From: Fasciola hepatica
Taxonomy: Eukaryota; Platyhelminthes; Trematoda; Plagiorchiida; Fasciolidae
Reading direction: 5' to 3'
DNA: 64,000 nucleotides
Assembly: GCA_948099385.1 (NCBI GenBank)
Contig: CANUEZ040000107.1
Location: 930,001-994,000, forward strand
The notes below the pieces were generated by a model. It saw nothing but the letters and a program-made list of their open reading frames with translations, did not search any database and was not told the DNA's origin. Position numbers and translations under genes: made by a program. Shown piece after piece: positions 22,706 to 36,659 of this stretch. Numbering within the stretch: position 1 is the stretch's first letter; every line of letters begins with the position of its first letter.

Positions 22706-23362
22706 ATAAACTAATCACATGATAAGGATAATTCGACTGATAAACCCCTGTCCATGATTGGTGTTTATTCCATGTCTATGTTCATGATCTTTTGTCTAAT
22801 GTCTACTATGAAATCTGTAAATGGTTTGAGAATGAATTACTGAAAAACAATCGGTTCGTCGAATTGGACTTATGTGTGATGCTATAAGAATTTTTGAGAT
22901 GGTTTTTTTTACTGTAAAACGCAAAGGTTGGATGAAGATTGCTGGGAAGTACGGTGGTAACATGACCCGGAAGATTTCAGCTGCAAGTGCTCCACTGGTT
23001 TGATTCACTTAATTTCTCCCAACACCAAGTTGTCAGATATTGTGTTCTTCAGTCGCGCACTTCACGGTCATACCAATCACGTTCGTCATATCGTTGGGCT
23101 ATGTCATAGACTAACAACACTAGATTATCTGCTAATCACTAACAGCCCCAGAAAACTATTTGTACTTGCCTAATTTGCTTGTAGAGGATCTGTATACTTT
23201 TGTTTTTACTATTTTTTCTATATTGATTTGCTGTACAATTATTCTAGGAGTTTGGAGTACAAGAGAATCATGGTGTAACGTAGACCCCCCCCCTTTTTGT
23301 CTTCCTGTTTCATTTTCATTTTCTTCCAACATTTCTCGCATAATAATCGAATCAACCACTAG

Positions 23363-23746
23363 CACGTAGACAAACCAGATCTGATTGGATTGGACTTTTT
23401 GTGGGATTTGTACTTGGCTCTTCCGTCACTGGATGCCAGTTTGGACGGGATTCACATGAATACCGTCCCCGTGGGAGAGTCGGCCCAATGGGAAGCTACC
23501 CGGAAAGCGAGCTCCATGAGTGATCCAACAGTTCTGTCCACATCCACGAGCAGACCGCAGTCTGCGTCACAACCTGCTGACACATCGACACCTGCGATTG
23601 GCTGTCCTATGGTAGAACCAAACGCGGTCAAGCTGGCTCGTCAGCTACTGCTGGATGTCCATTGGGGTCAGCTAGCACCCAGGCTTCGCCGAGATCCAGA
23701 TGCCTGCTACAGACGGTTTTTTGATGCTTGCAGACGTCGACTGGAG
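23363..23746 (+). CDS. USP24: USP24 exon 11 of window
   Basis: 128 codons, phase 0/0, donor gtgagg. The acceptor was set at caaccactag because it gives phase 0 and peptide HVDKPDLIGLDFLWDLYLAL; two other AGs nearby would need phase 1. It matches human 'VEKLELIGMDFIWKIAM'. A Ser/Thr/Pro-rich insertion (DPTVLSTSTSRPQSASQPAD region) separates it from NAVKLARQLLLDVHWGQLAP, which parallels 'IANEAIQLIINYSYINLNP'. Confidence 0.93.
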
Positions 23747-24642
23747 GTGAGGAACGTTTATACAAATGCCATGTAATTTTTGGTTCTTATCGTTTCAGGG
23801 CTCCAAATACTAAGTTACGCTAATAGATTTGGCATTGAGTAAAAGTGCGTACAATGTCAGAAATCTTACAGTTCTTTTTATTCCTTGCTTCCTTATAGTT
23901 TGTAAGCTACATTGATGGATTATTGATGAGCGTCGATTGAGTTTCGGAAAAGCGGTTTCTTCAGAATTCTGCATTGGTATTACAGTGTACTTGTTAACTG
24001 CAGTTACTTTGTTTTCATAGAATTTCTCTGGAATTAGTTTAATTTTGCTGTTTTTTTCTAACATTTTTACTCGCTTTCTGTACGTTCTGTATCTGGTCGA
24101 TGGTTGCCTGCACTTCCTAATGGTCCGGAAGGTCGTCGTTCTCACGAGGTCTTCCTCTTCAATTTAGTCAGTGCATGCGTATGACGTAACAATGAAATAG
24201 TCATCCTTGGCATTTTAATTCAATTTTGTTGACCTTTTCAAATCAGTCAAGTCACAGATTTTAGTATGTGCTCCTTTTGAGACAACGTAGGTCATGGACA
24301 ACAACACGACGTAAATATTCCACTGAAGTCTGTTCGTTACACATTTAATTTATTTCAATGTACAGCAAAATATTTTTACTAAGCATCTGTTAGTGCTATA
24401 TTTGTTTGACTACTAACAAGCACATGGGCCCAGTAGATCCGGCATGGTAGCTGTTACTGAGTGACATCGGAGTTGCCAATTATCAAAGCTTGTTTTCAAG
24501 ACCGTATAGATTTTTGCAGTACTCTCGCCATGGTAGGATACTTCCCGGTCTCTTAGCTGACGTGTTTTAATGACATGCTGAGTACAGTTTGTTCCCTACT
24601 CGCCACTAGATCATACCAACAAATGATTCATTTTTTGCACAG
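23747..24642. other. Intron, nothing recognised
   Basis: Bounded by gtgagg and ttttttgcacag. AT-rich, with no supportable feature. Confidence 0.6.
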
Positions 24643-24840
24643 GCGAACTGGGCAGCAGGTCGCGGAATGGTTCCCAAACGCGGTGTGCACTCCGCCCTGG
24701 CTGAGACTGGACAGCTTTTGGCGGCGCTCATTATCGGTCCGGGACCAGCGGGTCGAGCGAAACATTGCAGCCGCACTGCTGCACGACTTGCACTTCGTCG
24801 TCTCCTCGGTTTGGTGCACGCTTACATCCAAACTGTTGAG
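24643..24840 (+). CDS. USP24: USP24 exon 12 of window
   Basis: Sixty-six codons, phase 0/0, acceptor tttgcacag, donor gtaact. It ends CSRTAARLALRRLLGLVHAYIQTVE, corresponding to the human stretch 'KLVIIERLLLLAERYVITIE' before the ubiquitin-like region. The first half (ANWAAGRGMVPKRGVHSA) is poorly conserved. Confidence 0.88.
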
Positions 24841-26400
24841 GTAACTATGCCTTTCGTCGTGGTAAACGAACGTTTGACAACTGGGAGATGATTGGTGTCA
24901 TGTTAATAGTGCCATCATCTCGATATAATTTTTTCCCTTGCACAGATTTTGCACGGTACGAAATTTAGTGTTACTTTCATAATACATATTCCCTCAAATT
25001 ATTTTTGTCTCTTTATTACAAAATAGCATTGCTTCTTACTGATCGCTGTAGTGAATTTGCATAAAAATGCCTCTATTTGTACTTGATAAAAACGAATTTG
25101 CGTGATTTACAAATGATTCTTCAAGTGGAATGTCTTGATTTAGATAACCCATCCACTCCCCACTTGTGCGTTTTTTCCAATAATTTAGATCTATTGCCTC
25201 ACTTGTATAGCTTCTCGGCTTGAACAAATTTCAGAAGCCGTTGTTCGGCTGTAAGATCCTTGCGACTCTAGGAGATATCCGGGGATATTCGCAGAGTATA
25301 TGTTAACATCTTAGGGTACAACCAGATTGATCAGTATCTCATAGTAAAGTTCATGGCCTTTTTGAATGAATTTTCTGTATGTTCAAGAAATTCGAAATTC
25401 GAAATGGGAAACTCATCACCGTATTGTGCCTTAGTAATTTAATTAGTGCACACATTGAGGTGCAGGAGTTAACAAATCACAAACGTGACGTGCATATGGT
25501 GTCCTCTTTAATCCTCGTTTGCACAACTGTCGACCAAATATATATAAATGTATATTTTCACCAGAATCTAATTTGAATCGTCTGGAGTGTGAATGGATAC
25601 TCTTCATTGAAGAGCCCACAAATGAATCACAACTGTGATTATATATATATATATACCTAGCACGATTGATTTTTTGTCGCTCCAAGCACATTCCGAAGTA
25701 CAACACTCAAACAGATATCAAAACAGTTCGATAATCTGGACGGGTATCCGACGTTGTACAGAATGTGGTAATCCGCAACACCGGTATTTAAAGACACTCG
25801 ATGACTTGGTAAATATTTTAGTCCGTTAAATTACGCTGCTCATATTTTTCTTCGCACACACCCTACACTATTCACCATATTCACATTCCTTCCTTAGCAT
25901 GATTTCCCTGATGTGTAGCAATCCAAGAAGCATTCATTAGTTCCGGCTTATTTTTCCAACTTAAAGCTGCATTCATCAAAGAATTTCCGTTCCTGGTTGT
26001 TTTCCCGTTTTTTCGAAACCTTACATTTGTTTTCATTTCTATTTTTGACCCGTGGTTTTCATGTCTCTTTCGTATTTGCGTGGAAGGCGCGATAATAAAG
26101 AGACTGTTTCATTAATACGAATCGGGATGAACACTTGGAATAATTCCAGTCAAACACTGGTGCTCCTGTTTGTTTCAAATGAGTACATTAAAATTTGACG
26201 ACGATGTTGCGCACAAAATCAGTGTGTTATTTGTTCGATTTTTCCTTGACCGATAGTAAAATTCCCCAATCACAAACGTGTATACTTTGGTCGACCTTTA
26301 GAACCCCCTTAAGTGCCGAATCTGTTTGACCACTTTTATTATTCAACTATCACATTACTTTAATCTGATACTGTTTGTGATCTGTCTGACGAAAACAAAG
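24841..26400. other. Intron with short TA run and repeat remnants
   Basis: A short TA run lies at 25640-25657. Just before it, the sequence atgaatcacaactgtgatta (25622-25641) is shared with 7938-7957, together with the preceding tgaatggatact.tt stretch, so both are pieces of one unnamed repeat. Nothing else was recognised. Confidence 0.6.
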
Positions 26401-27021
26401 GATGAAATGTTTGGTTCTCGCGTACTCCATCCGACCTGGAGACCGCACGGAACCACGTTCCGTGGTTGGGAGCTACGAATCCCACTTCGAGTGGAAACGC
26501 TTCGCCCAGGGCAGGCGGGTCCTACTACTGTCCGTTTGATCTCACCGGAACGGAGTATCAGCGGCCTTTTTTCTCCGTTTGATACTTTCTTGGCACCTTC
26601 AAAAAAGTCCCCAGAAGCAGCTCAGCCCATTTGCTTGCTAATTCATTCAAACGAGATGCTTGGTTCTGTACGAGATCGTAGCAATTTGGTCTCGACCGCG
26701 TTGCTGTTTGCTAACCGTCTTACTGCTGCGGGTATGGCCGGATCGCACGGACCAGTCAGCTCCACATCGTGTTCCAGCTGGTCAGCATCCGCACTCTACT
26801 TGGATCCATTGTGTGCCCCTGAACGGTTAACTTTCGCCAATCAACAATCAACTAACCTGGATACACAAACTAATGTTCAGTCAGGAAACCAGATTTCCAC
26901 ACCGGTCGAATCCACCGTCTCGTCAAGAGAAATTCCAAGAAGAGGAAGTAGCGATCAGTGTCCCAAGAGGTTGTTAGAAACTGTTCTTAACAGGAAACCT
27001 GTTGGGGAATTAGGATTCCAG
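26401..27021 (+). CDS. USP24: USP24 exon 13 of window (ubiquitin-like region, first part)
   Basis: 207 codons, phase 0/0, acceptor acaaag, donor gtgtgt. It begins DEMFGSRVLHPTWRPHGTTF, matching human 'RTILPHGASF', and contains LLIHSNEMLGSVRDRS, matching 'VEAHSNETIGSVRWKI'. It ends GELGFQ, matching 'HQLGFSDEQ'. The ubiquitin-like fold is therefore present but carries a long Ser/Thr/Gln-rich insertion (about 100 residues) before GELGFQ. The insertion was inferred from comparison by eye. Confidence 0.93.
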
Positions 27022-29004
<1,983 letters not shown>

Positions 29005-29793
29005 AATGGACGTCAGTTAACTGTGCGATTGATAGCTGCCTTGAATGCTCGAACAGGTGCACGTGGTGAACACTTAAGTACTGCACTACCCGTTGGTGCT
29101 TCTGCTCTGAACTTATCCATATGTTCCGCTTCTCCAAGCATGATTTCCATGGTCAACCAGGGCAACACATCCGAAGCAGATCTAGTTGCCAGAGCCGCTG
29201 CGGCTTTGCACACTGGAGCCGAGGACTCTGATCGTTTGATCCACAGTGGGACATTGGATGCACTATTCCCTCGCCTCAACGGATCCATCTCGGCGAGCAT
29301 CAATCTTGGTGTTAACTCCAGCGCAGCACCCAGTGGTGTGCAACTTGCACGGGGTTCGTCCATGCTCAGTCTGAACTCGAACGCAGCCTCTTTAACTAGT
29401 GGCACAACTGGTTCCCCGGCAGAACTAGCCGCCCCACAGGTCACATCGCCGGTGACCACGAGCAGTTTGCCAAGTCTATGTCTCGGGGAGGATCTTAGTG
29501 TATACGAATTACTCATTGAACTGGCTGAGGCGGAGCTTGTCCATACGCCCACATTCCCCGGAACTGAAGGCAAAAAGAACAAGAATGCAGTTAGTGGGAT
29601 TCATGGTGCTGTCGGGGTGTCCTTGTCTTCTTCCTTCAGCTTAATTCATCCAATTCGACTTTTACTGGCTACCTTACCCACGTGTCCTGCCACTGTATTG
29701 TCTCGGACGGGCAACCCGTTGCAACAAAGCCTTTTCTGTAGTCCAACCACGTTGCTCAAATCCACCCCGTACAGGACGTTGTATAAACTCCAG
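29005..29793 (+). CDS. USP24: USP24 exon 14 of window (end of ubiquitin-like region, linker, helices)
   Basis: 263 codons, phase 0/0, acceptor tttgtttag, donor gtgagt. It starts NGRQLTVRLIAAL, taking the place of human 'QILTVKTS'. A long Ala/Ser/Gly-rich linker follows. It then reads SVYELLIELAEAEL (compare 'FDMLYQLANLEE'), HPIRLLLATLPTCPA (compare 'VRKLLLLIPTDPA') and LLKSTPYRTLYKLQ (compare 'STFRVLYNLEV'). An open minus-strand frame over the same bases is a shadow. Confidence 0.93.
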
Positions 29794-30797
29794 GTGAGTG
29801 AGTTGGTTACCATTCTAAGGTTAGTTGCTGACGGCTGGTCTGTTTTACATGAAAATCGGGCTTATGTAATTTTATTATCATGAATGGCTTTGAGCATCTA
29901 AAGAGCCCAATTTACTATAGAAGCTTTGGAGTGCTTCCTTCTAAACTCATCTCTAATTGTATTGACAACTAACCTGATTGGTTGCTAAGCAGAAGGTTTA
30001 CACAGTTGGAATACCGAACGCACTTTGGTGTCATCCGTTATCCCAAAGCCGACCACCACGATTCAGGAATCATCTATCGTCCACATTGGCGATCGATTCT
30101 GACTCAGTCTTACCGCCCAACGACCCCCACGTTATTTAAAATAGAATTCACTAGCAAGTGCAGCGTGGACAGCGAATTCCAAACGTCAAGGCTAAAATGA
30201 ATGTGATTGGTTCAGCATTCATTCTTGGGACCCGGTTACAACTCTGGCATGTGCGCATACACAGAAACGAGAGAAAACAAAAATGAGCACAAACGCGCGA
30301 GGTTTTATTCAGGCGAATCATTCAGTACAAGTCAGTTCATACTTTCCACAGTTCGTTTTCTCTATTCTTTTGGCCCTGGTGTTCTCTTGATTGTATTACA
30401 TAACTAAATCATCTACCTTCTATGACATGTAAGCAAGCAAGGAAAATGAGATTTGTTAGTTACTATCAACGTTTTTAGATCTAGTTTCTCCGAATGACAC
30501 TATCAAGTATGAATGAACACTTCACAGACTGCAGTGACTGGAAATCGTAAGTCCTGGTAACCAAGCAATTCTCCCCGTCGGCGGTGGAACATGATGAGTT
30601 TACTCAACAGTGGGAAACACTGTAAGTTCCTCTGCGGCGCTAGTCTACGGCTTGCGTGACACATTTTACTTTCACTGTGACAAGATCCACTAAAAAGATT
30701 CGAGTTATTCATTCCTCACAGAAACACTCGTATTTGCGCTTTCATCGTGATTTACTCTCTGTGTAAATCGGAAACCTTTCATCTCTTCCGTTCGCAG
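29794..30797. other. Intron, nothing recognised
   Basis: Bounded by gtgagt and ttcgcag. No supportable feature in 1.0 kb. Confidence 0.6.
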
Positions 30798-31227
30798 ATG
30801 CTTAGTGCTTCGTTAATTCCGGTCGATTCTACCCCGTGGTGGAATGTTTCTCCAGGATGTCTGCTTTCTCCACCATCACAGCTGTACGCAAACGCTGCTC
30901 CAGCTCCAATGCCCGTATCATTTGGCGCAACCAACCAAGGTCAGCCCCGAGTGTCTCGATCTTCCGTGGTTCATCGAATGAATGATTTCACCGGGAGTTC
31001 ACGTATCGCAGTCGAGAGTGGTTCTTCTACGGCGTCTTCTGTGACCCCTTCAAACGATCCGCAGTGGTTCATGTCTAATGATTCATTCGCTTTTTCTACC
31101 TCCGCGATGATGGAATCCACGTCGGCACCGTCTTCACCAGTGTCACGGCGTCGCCGAAATTTCAAACTTTTCAGTAATCATGCCGACACTCCTTCGCATC
31201 AACGAACGGTCAAGTCACGACAAAGTG
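30798..31227 (+). CDS. USP24: USP24 exon 15 of window (mostly low-complexity)
   Basis: A 430-nt exon, phase 0 to 1, acceptor ttcgcag, donor gtgagc. Only the start (MLSASLIPVD, compare human 'LSSKLMPTAD') is clearly conserved. The rest is a Ser/Pro/Thr-rich tail ending near RRRRNFKLFS, probably disordered. Confidence 0.87.
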
Positions 31228-32229
31228 GTGAGCATCAAGTTTACCTTTGTGGTCAGCCTAACGCACTGACTGCGGCGCTTTCTAATAGTAGAAAGCATTT
31301 ATGCGGGTTGATGTAAATAATTTGGCAAACCGCTTATCTCCATTTGGTGGAGTACTGTGGTCGACTGTAAATGCTCACTAATTTGTTTGAATGCATTGGG
31401 ATTATCTTGCTGAATGACTTATTTTATTCGTGTGATGCTGTCCAGCCATTTATCAGTTCACTTGTTATCCTGAGCTTGAGAAGAAATCATTCTCAAACTC
31501 GTTGACGTGCGTAGTATATTGAGTGATTCATTATCTTTTTGTTTCTATGCTGACCAAATGGAAATTAAAATCGTTTGGATGCAACCAGTCGTAGACGCAA
31601 CTATAATCAGTAAAGTCCAATGTAAGAATGCGTTAATGTCAATGTGGTCATTCCCGTCGGTTGGTATGAATTTCACGTGTGTTATCGGGATTGAAATCAT
31701 CGAACTTAAAGCATACTTCAACGGAATAATCATCGAAGTAATTTTTTTCTAGAAGATGCGTTGTGTTGTCCAAATTACTAAGGTACTCCCAGAGTAATTT
31801 CTAAATATGAACCCGCGCGAGGCGTTGGAGGGACGTAAGTTTGCACCATTGTTAGTGAGTACATTGGTTTGTCAGTCGTGATCTCCACAGCAATAATTGC
31901 TTGGGGTTCTCTTCTATTTGCATAGTACTGGTGTAGGGGAGTATGCATACTACTTACTGAATAAGTAAGTATTTATACGTTCACAACCCAATCGCGAACA
32001 ATGATAGGGCGATAATAGTCGTGATTAAGCTAGCTTGAGCACGTATTTACCGTTTTTTCAGCTGTCGAGTAAAAAGGGAAAGCTACCTACCCAAACGAGT
32101 TCAGATAAAACTTCACTCTTGTTTGTTTAATCGCTCGTATACGAGGAAACTGCAGAAGTTTCGTACAGCGACAGTTTAGCAGGAAGTAGTCGAAACATGT
32201 CCCAGTGAAAGGTCTCAATGCAGTGGATG

Positions 32230-34860
32230 TGAACAGTTCATAATGATCTCAGCAGATGAAATAGATGCTCCTATATGCTTACCACATAAGCCCGATATCA
32301 GTTCTCTTAAGGCTACACCAGAAACAAGGCTGACGATTCGCAGCCTTGTACGAAGTGTAGTGCAGCCCTTTTTCAACAGACCGGGGAAAATTTTGAGAGG
32401 AAAATATCGAATAATGGGAAATATACACTAGTATACAAAGGAATAAATGACAGGTTGCGGAACACTGAATTGTCGAAGTTTACGAATTTGATTGAACAGT
32501 CTACGCAATTTTCCGACAGTAATTTCTATATGTGGCGGCCAACGTAAGTGCTCTTGTGAAGTTGCACCGAGGTATTTCACATGGTTTACACATGGAAGAG
32601 GAGCCGAGGTAATAGCGGTGCTATCTTCTTTAAAACGAGGTCGAAAAGTGGAAAAATGTACTCTTGACATTTGGCATTGTTTAACAGAAGACCAGACTAC
32701 CCAGAAAAGTTTCGGATGTGTGCAGTATTTTCGTCAAGCTCATCTAAATTGGATTACTGATAGATAAACCGAACCAAAACAACGTCATCAGCATACTTGA
32801 CTAGGCGGGTTGGGTGGACTGCAGTTAAATCGCTAATGTAAATAGTGAGTAAGTATGCCGAAAGAACAGCTCCTCGGAGAACATCGACACTACCTATGAG
32901 GTACTTGGAAACTTTTCTTCCAACTTTGCTACACTGAGTCCTACCCAAGAAGTAGTCTCTCAGCCAGTAAGTGAAGTGTGTGGGATAACTAAAAGATTCC
33001 AGTTTTTCGAGAGGCAAGGATCGTGGTACGCTGTCTAACGCTGATGTGGAATCAAGAAAGGCACACCTTACTGATTTGCACGAATCAGTGAGGGATTTTG
33101 CAGCGATCGTGGAACACCAAGGTTTATACGCAAATTGGTATTCGTCAGTGGAACTTCTGACTGTGCTTTAAATGCGCTGAAGTGCCGCACGTTCAACTAG
33201 CCTCAACGCCGATGAAAAAGTGCAAGTAGGCAAATGGTTCTCGTTTGGCTACTCAACCCTTTTGGTATGTGGATGATTTTGACAGGACGCCAACAGTCAG
33301 GAATAGAGAACGATTCAAATGAATGATTGATAACAGTAGTCACTAGCTCAGAGAGAGGTCCGGCCTCTTGTTTGAGTATTGCCGAGGGTAGGCCGTTCGG
33401 TCCAGACGCCTTGGTTGACTTGGTGGAATTTAGGAGCTTGAAAACTACTTCCTTAGGGAATTTTTCAATTTGTGAGCTGTTGGTCTGATGAAAAACCTGG
33501 AGTGGATCATTCAAGTAAAGAATGAACTGAGAATTCAGGTGCTCAACGTCCATGTCATCAGAGGGAAGATTTTTCATCTGACTACAGATTAATTTGATCC
33601 TCTGCTATCATTCTTGGATATTCCTGGAATGCGGGAACTGTTGAGAGGAAATAAAGTTCAGACTTTTGGTTTCTTTTCCAGTCAAGCTTGATGGTCTACT
33701 GACCTCAGATGGGCTGCGCGTTCTGTAGTCTAAGTCCTTCTTCCTGCGCAACCGTCTGAGACACGGTGAGACCGCTCTTCCTAATTAGAAGTTATCCGTT
33801 TCGGTGGGACAGCAAATGTTAAAGATTTTGGTTTATAATATCAGTTGTAAAATATACCGATATGGAATGGCCAAAGCTGTGTTGTAGCCAGGAGGTGGCG
33901 AGAAACAAAGTACGGTTGAAAAGTGAAAGGTTTTCTTTCGATGAGTTCCGGTGAGAAAAACGGATCTGTTTTGGTCTGTCTATACGATAAGTGACCATCT
34001 TCTGCGTTCGTTTCTGGACAAAGGTGTGATATACTATGATCACACATACTAAGGGGCGCACTGAGTCTGACGGAAAAGAGTTCTGGATGATTGGTTAGGA
34101 TACAATCTAAATGTGAGTCACGACGGGTCGGTAAAAGACAAATATCGTTGAGATTATGAGATGAGAGTGGATGCGTAGATGCATGATCAAAGTCTCCCAT
34201 AGTGATATGATTATTACCTATCAATAGTACAAGGAAAGGTAGGAATGATTCATAGAAGGAGTTAACTAGACCTTGTGAGCCTTGTTGTTCTATGCAAGCA
34301 TTCTTGTTCATAATATGATCAAAAAGAGAAAATTTACGACGATATGAGATAGATACACAGTGAATCTCATTAGAGGAGTAGGAAAAAATGACACTGAAGT
34401 TGCTTCACAACTTGGAATTGATACATGTGGCAACGCCCCCACTTCTTTTCCCCGTGGAATTCTGTTTATCCTGGCGGCAGCATGAATAATTTTTCATTTC
34501 TACCACAGAATCGTTCACGTCAGCATTCAGCTGGGTTTCCTGAAGGCATGCCACCTATGTATTTCGAAAGGCACGAGCCATAATTAGGCAAGTTAGGTGC
34601 AAAATCTTGTCGAAAGGAGAACGTACGTTGTTACACAACGTGCTGGGAACTGTCACAATCCGGTGGCGTGCGAATAAGGCCTACCCGCCATCCGGCTCTC
34701 TTGCGTTTCCTCACATGATGGCTCCGATTCACATTGTCGTTATTTGATGGTCGCTGACTCGTGACTTGTCGACTCATGCCTTGTATTGATAACGTAAATT
34801 GTTTCAAGCATTTTCGCGAGGACAACATCGCGGTAAAGGACTGAGTTAACAAAATAATTT
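32230..34860 (-). mobile_element. CR1/Jockey-like LINE, copy A (degraded)
   Basis: Read on the minus strand: an endonuclease part with LQETQLNADVND, GVATCINS, NNHITMGDFDHAST and HLDCILTNHPELF; then reverse transcriptase with KASGPNGLPSAILKQEA, YWLRDYFLGRTQCSKVG, VLRGAVLSAYLLTIYISDL and LVKYADDVVLV; then KYLGATSQEHLRW. Many stops and frameshifts interrupt it. The motif set is that of CR1-type elements such as schistosome SR1. Not functional. Confidence 0.87.
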
Positions 34861-34928
34861 CAACGGTAACCTACCAGAAGTGTAGCGCAGCCGTTCAAGG
34901 GGTGCGCTCACTATTACACTAGGTCAGG

Positions 34929-35180
34929 TCATTTGTTAGTCCTCGTTGTTCCTAAAATATTCCGGCATATATAGACGTTTTTCCCGAAGGCTTTCAGTAC
35001 TTTGAACTTAAATTGAGCCAGTTGATTTGTTAGTTTAAAAGCAAATGGAAAATCACGATCTATTATGTTTATACGATTGATCGAGACGCTGACGTGTAAA
35101 TCAGATTTAACATTTTTCATCCAGGTGTTTTGACTACTCCTGAGTAGCCCGTTGTTAACGCGTCTTGTCGTATCGTTCAT
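34929..35180 (-). pseudogene. Unidentified 83-codon open frame between the CR1-like copies
   Basis: Minus-strand frame (SINRINIIDRDFPFAFKLTN region) lying just upstream of copy A and downstream of copy B. It may be the 5' part of copy A, but I do not recognise a domain. Confidence 0.3.
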
Positions 35181-35439
35181 CGTGTCCCGTGGTTTGCGCT
35201 GTTCGAAGTCAGTGTATTGAACCTGAAATTGCTTGAGCTGATCCCCAAGTTTAGGTGATGAGATGACTCGTCGGGAACAGCATTTCCAACTAACCTTGCG
35301 TACAAAAGTTGATTATTCGAGACCGTGCAGATTCAGACTGCTTAACTCATGTGTGTTTGGTTGACAGACATTTGCAAGCAACATGCTCACATTTTCGTCA
35401 AAAGGGCTCTGACAAAACTGGGCTGAATTAAGCAAATGA

Positions 35440-36380
35440 CACAACAATGGGTGCTAAAGGAAACAAGAAAAAAGAGAAAATCGACCAAATTTAGAAAGTA
35501 ATTTCGTTCTGGTTTTGTCCGTGTTCGTCAGTACCCGCGCCAGATAGGTGACAGGAGAGATTTTACGTACGTTAATTCTAGATGAAATGTGCCGAAATTC
35601 AGATCTGATGGGTGAGTGAGAACGACAAAGGCATAAGTCAGGATGTAATGAATGCATTGGATCCCGTAATATCTTGTGAGCTAGAGCTGAATAAGATTTA
35701 ATATACTAGTTGACAAGTGCAGTCAAAAGGAAATCAAAGGAAAAGGATAAAACGTGGCTAATAATTGCCAATTTACAGCGAAGGGCTTTGAAGTCTTATT
35801 TCAAAAGCTGGGGAAAATTAATTGCGAATAATACAATAAAACCAGAAAAGCTAGTAATGGTGTTCGGAGCTGCTTGAGTATTCTTATTTGAAAAGATAGA
35901 CATCGCAGTTTAGCGATACAATACTGAATGTGATATGTTCATCCTGGATTAGTGTATAGGCTATCACCCAGATACTTGACAGCGCGCACTTCGGATAAAG
36001 ATTTTGAATTAAGGATAACAGAATCTGTGTGGAAAGGAGAACGACAGTTTCTGAACACATTCAAAGCACTTGGATGGGTTCAGTTATAAACCAGATCGGG
36101 TGGGAAAGTATTCTATTTCAGATAGGTTTTCACTGAAGTTTCGGAAATCCGAGGGGTTGGAAATAACCTGACTTTGAACAACATTGTCAGCGTGTTTAAA
36201 TACCTTAGACGGGGGAAAAAACTGCTACGTGTGGGAGATTAGAGAGACAACACGGAACCCCGGAGTACTTCGGAATTTTTGACAAGGGGTTTGAAACATT
36301 CGTACCCTACCTTGGTTTTCTTCATTCTATTGTGATAATAGTTAGAGAGCCCGACAAGAATTTGCAATGTATGAGAGAAC
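35440..36380 (-). mobile_element. CR1-like LINE, copy B (3' half)
   Basis: On the minus strand it encodes pieces like KKTKVGYECF, VKYLGDSLYTNPG and the C-terminal MHSLHPDLCLCRSHSPIRSE with SPVTYLARVLTN, the usual C-terminal end of CR1-like ORF2. It is 5'-truncated and frame-broken. It shares orientation with copy A and lies upstream of it on the minus strand. Confidence 0.78.
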
Positions 36381-36659
36381 AACAGGAAAGTTGAACTCCA
36401 GATAAACTTCACCTAGTGTTCTCGATTTTTCCTCGGTCATTCAACGAATCTCACCTATCTACGACTTTTTGCTAAATGTGGGAGTGATATTTTCAATCTT
36501 TAAACAATTTTTTTGATTACCCTTCTCATTTTCTGCTTAGGCTGCTTATATGTATGTTGTAATCGACAAGTACCGCAGTGATTACGGAAAGATCCCCGTG
36601 TACGATGCAAGCAGGTTTAGTGACAACGGATGAACTCACAGATGCCCACACTGTTTTTT

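Larger units (their letters stand above)
20259..22872. mobile_element. Palindromic Penelope-like element (PLE-1)
   Basis: A retroelement of the Penelope-like class (RT plus GIY-YIG endonuclease). The plus-strand core (about 21058-22072) encodes LPMIHKPGTP with frame breaks, then MFSLDVESLF (RT motif A) and YRYVDDIFCV (motif C), followed by a stop. The plus-strand 3' part encodes the GIY-YIG domain. An inverted copy of that 3' part lies on the left. The arms are about 800 bp each (20259-21058 and 22073-22872) around a loop of about 1 kb. The RT is broken, so the element as it stands is not autonomous. Confidence 0.93.
17299..23362. other. 6-kb intron packed with transposons
   Basis: Holds, left to right: two small inverted-repeat elements (17372-17531, 17881-17964), a minus-strand RTE fragment (about 17984-19985), a palindromic Penelope-like element (20259-22872), then about 490 bp with nothing recognised. 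The intron has the donor gtaaat and an acceptor at caaccactag. Confidence 0.8.

Noticed and set aside
22720..22872. Hammerhead ribozyme in the PLE-1 3' region
   Set aside because: Penelope-like elements can carry hammerheads. I looked for CTGANGA followed by GAAA in the terminal regions of PLE-1 and PLE-3 and found no convincing core.
25690..25808. Possible exon ending TLDDL before gtaaat, with a TECGNPQHR segment
   Set aside because: The open frame needs a phase that fits neither neighbour (exons 12 and 13 join in phase 0), and the phase-0 frame hits a stop.
29013..29582. Open minus-strand frame of 189 codons
   Set aside because: It lies entirely over USP24 exon 14 and has no recognisable domain. 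The plus-strand frame has conserved blocks and splice sites.
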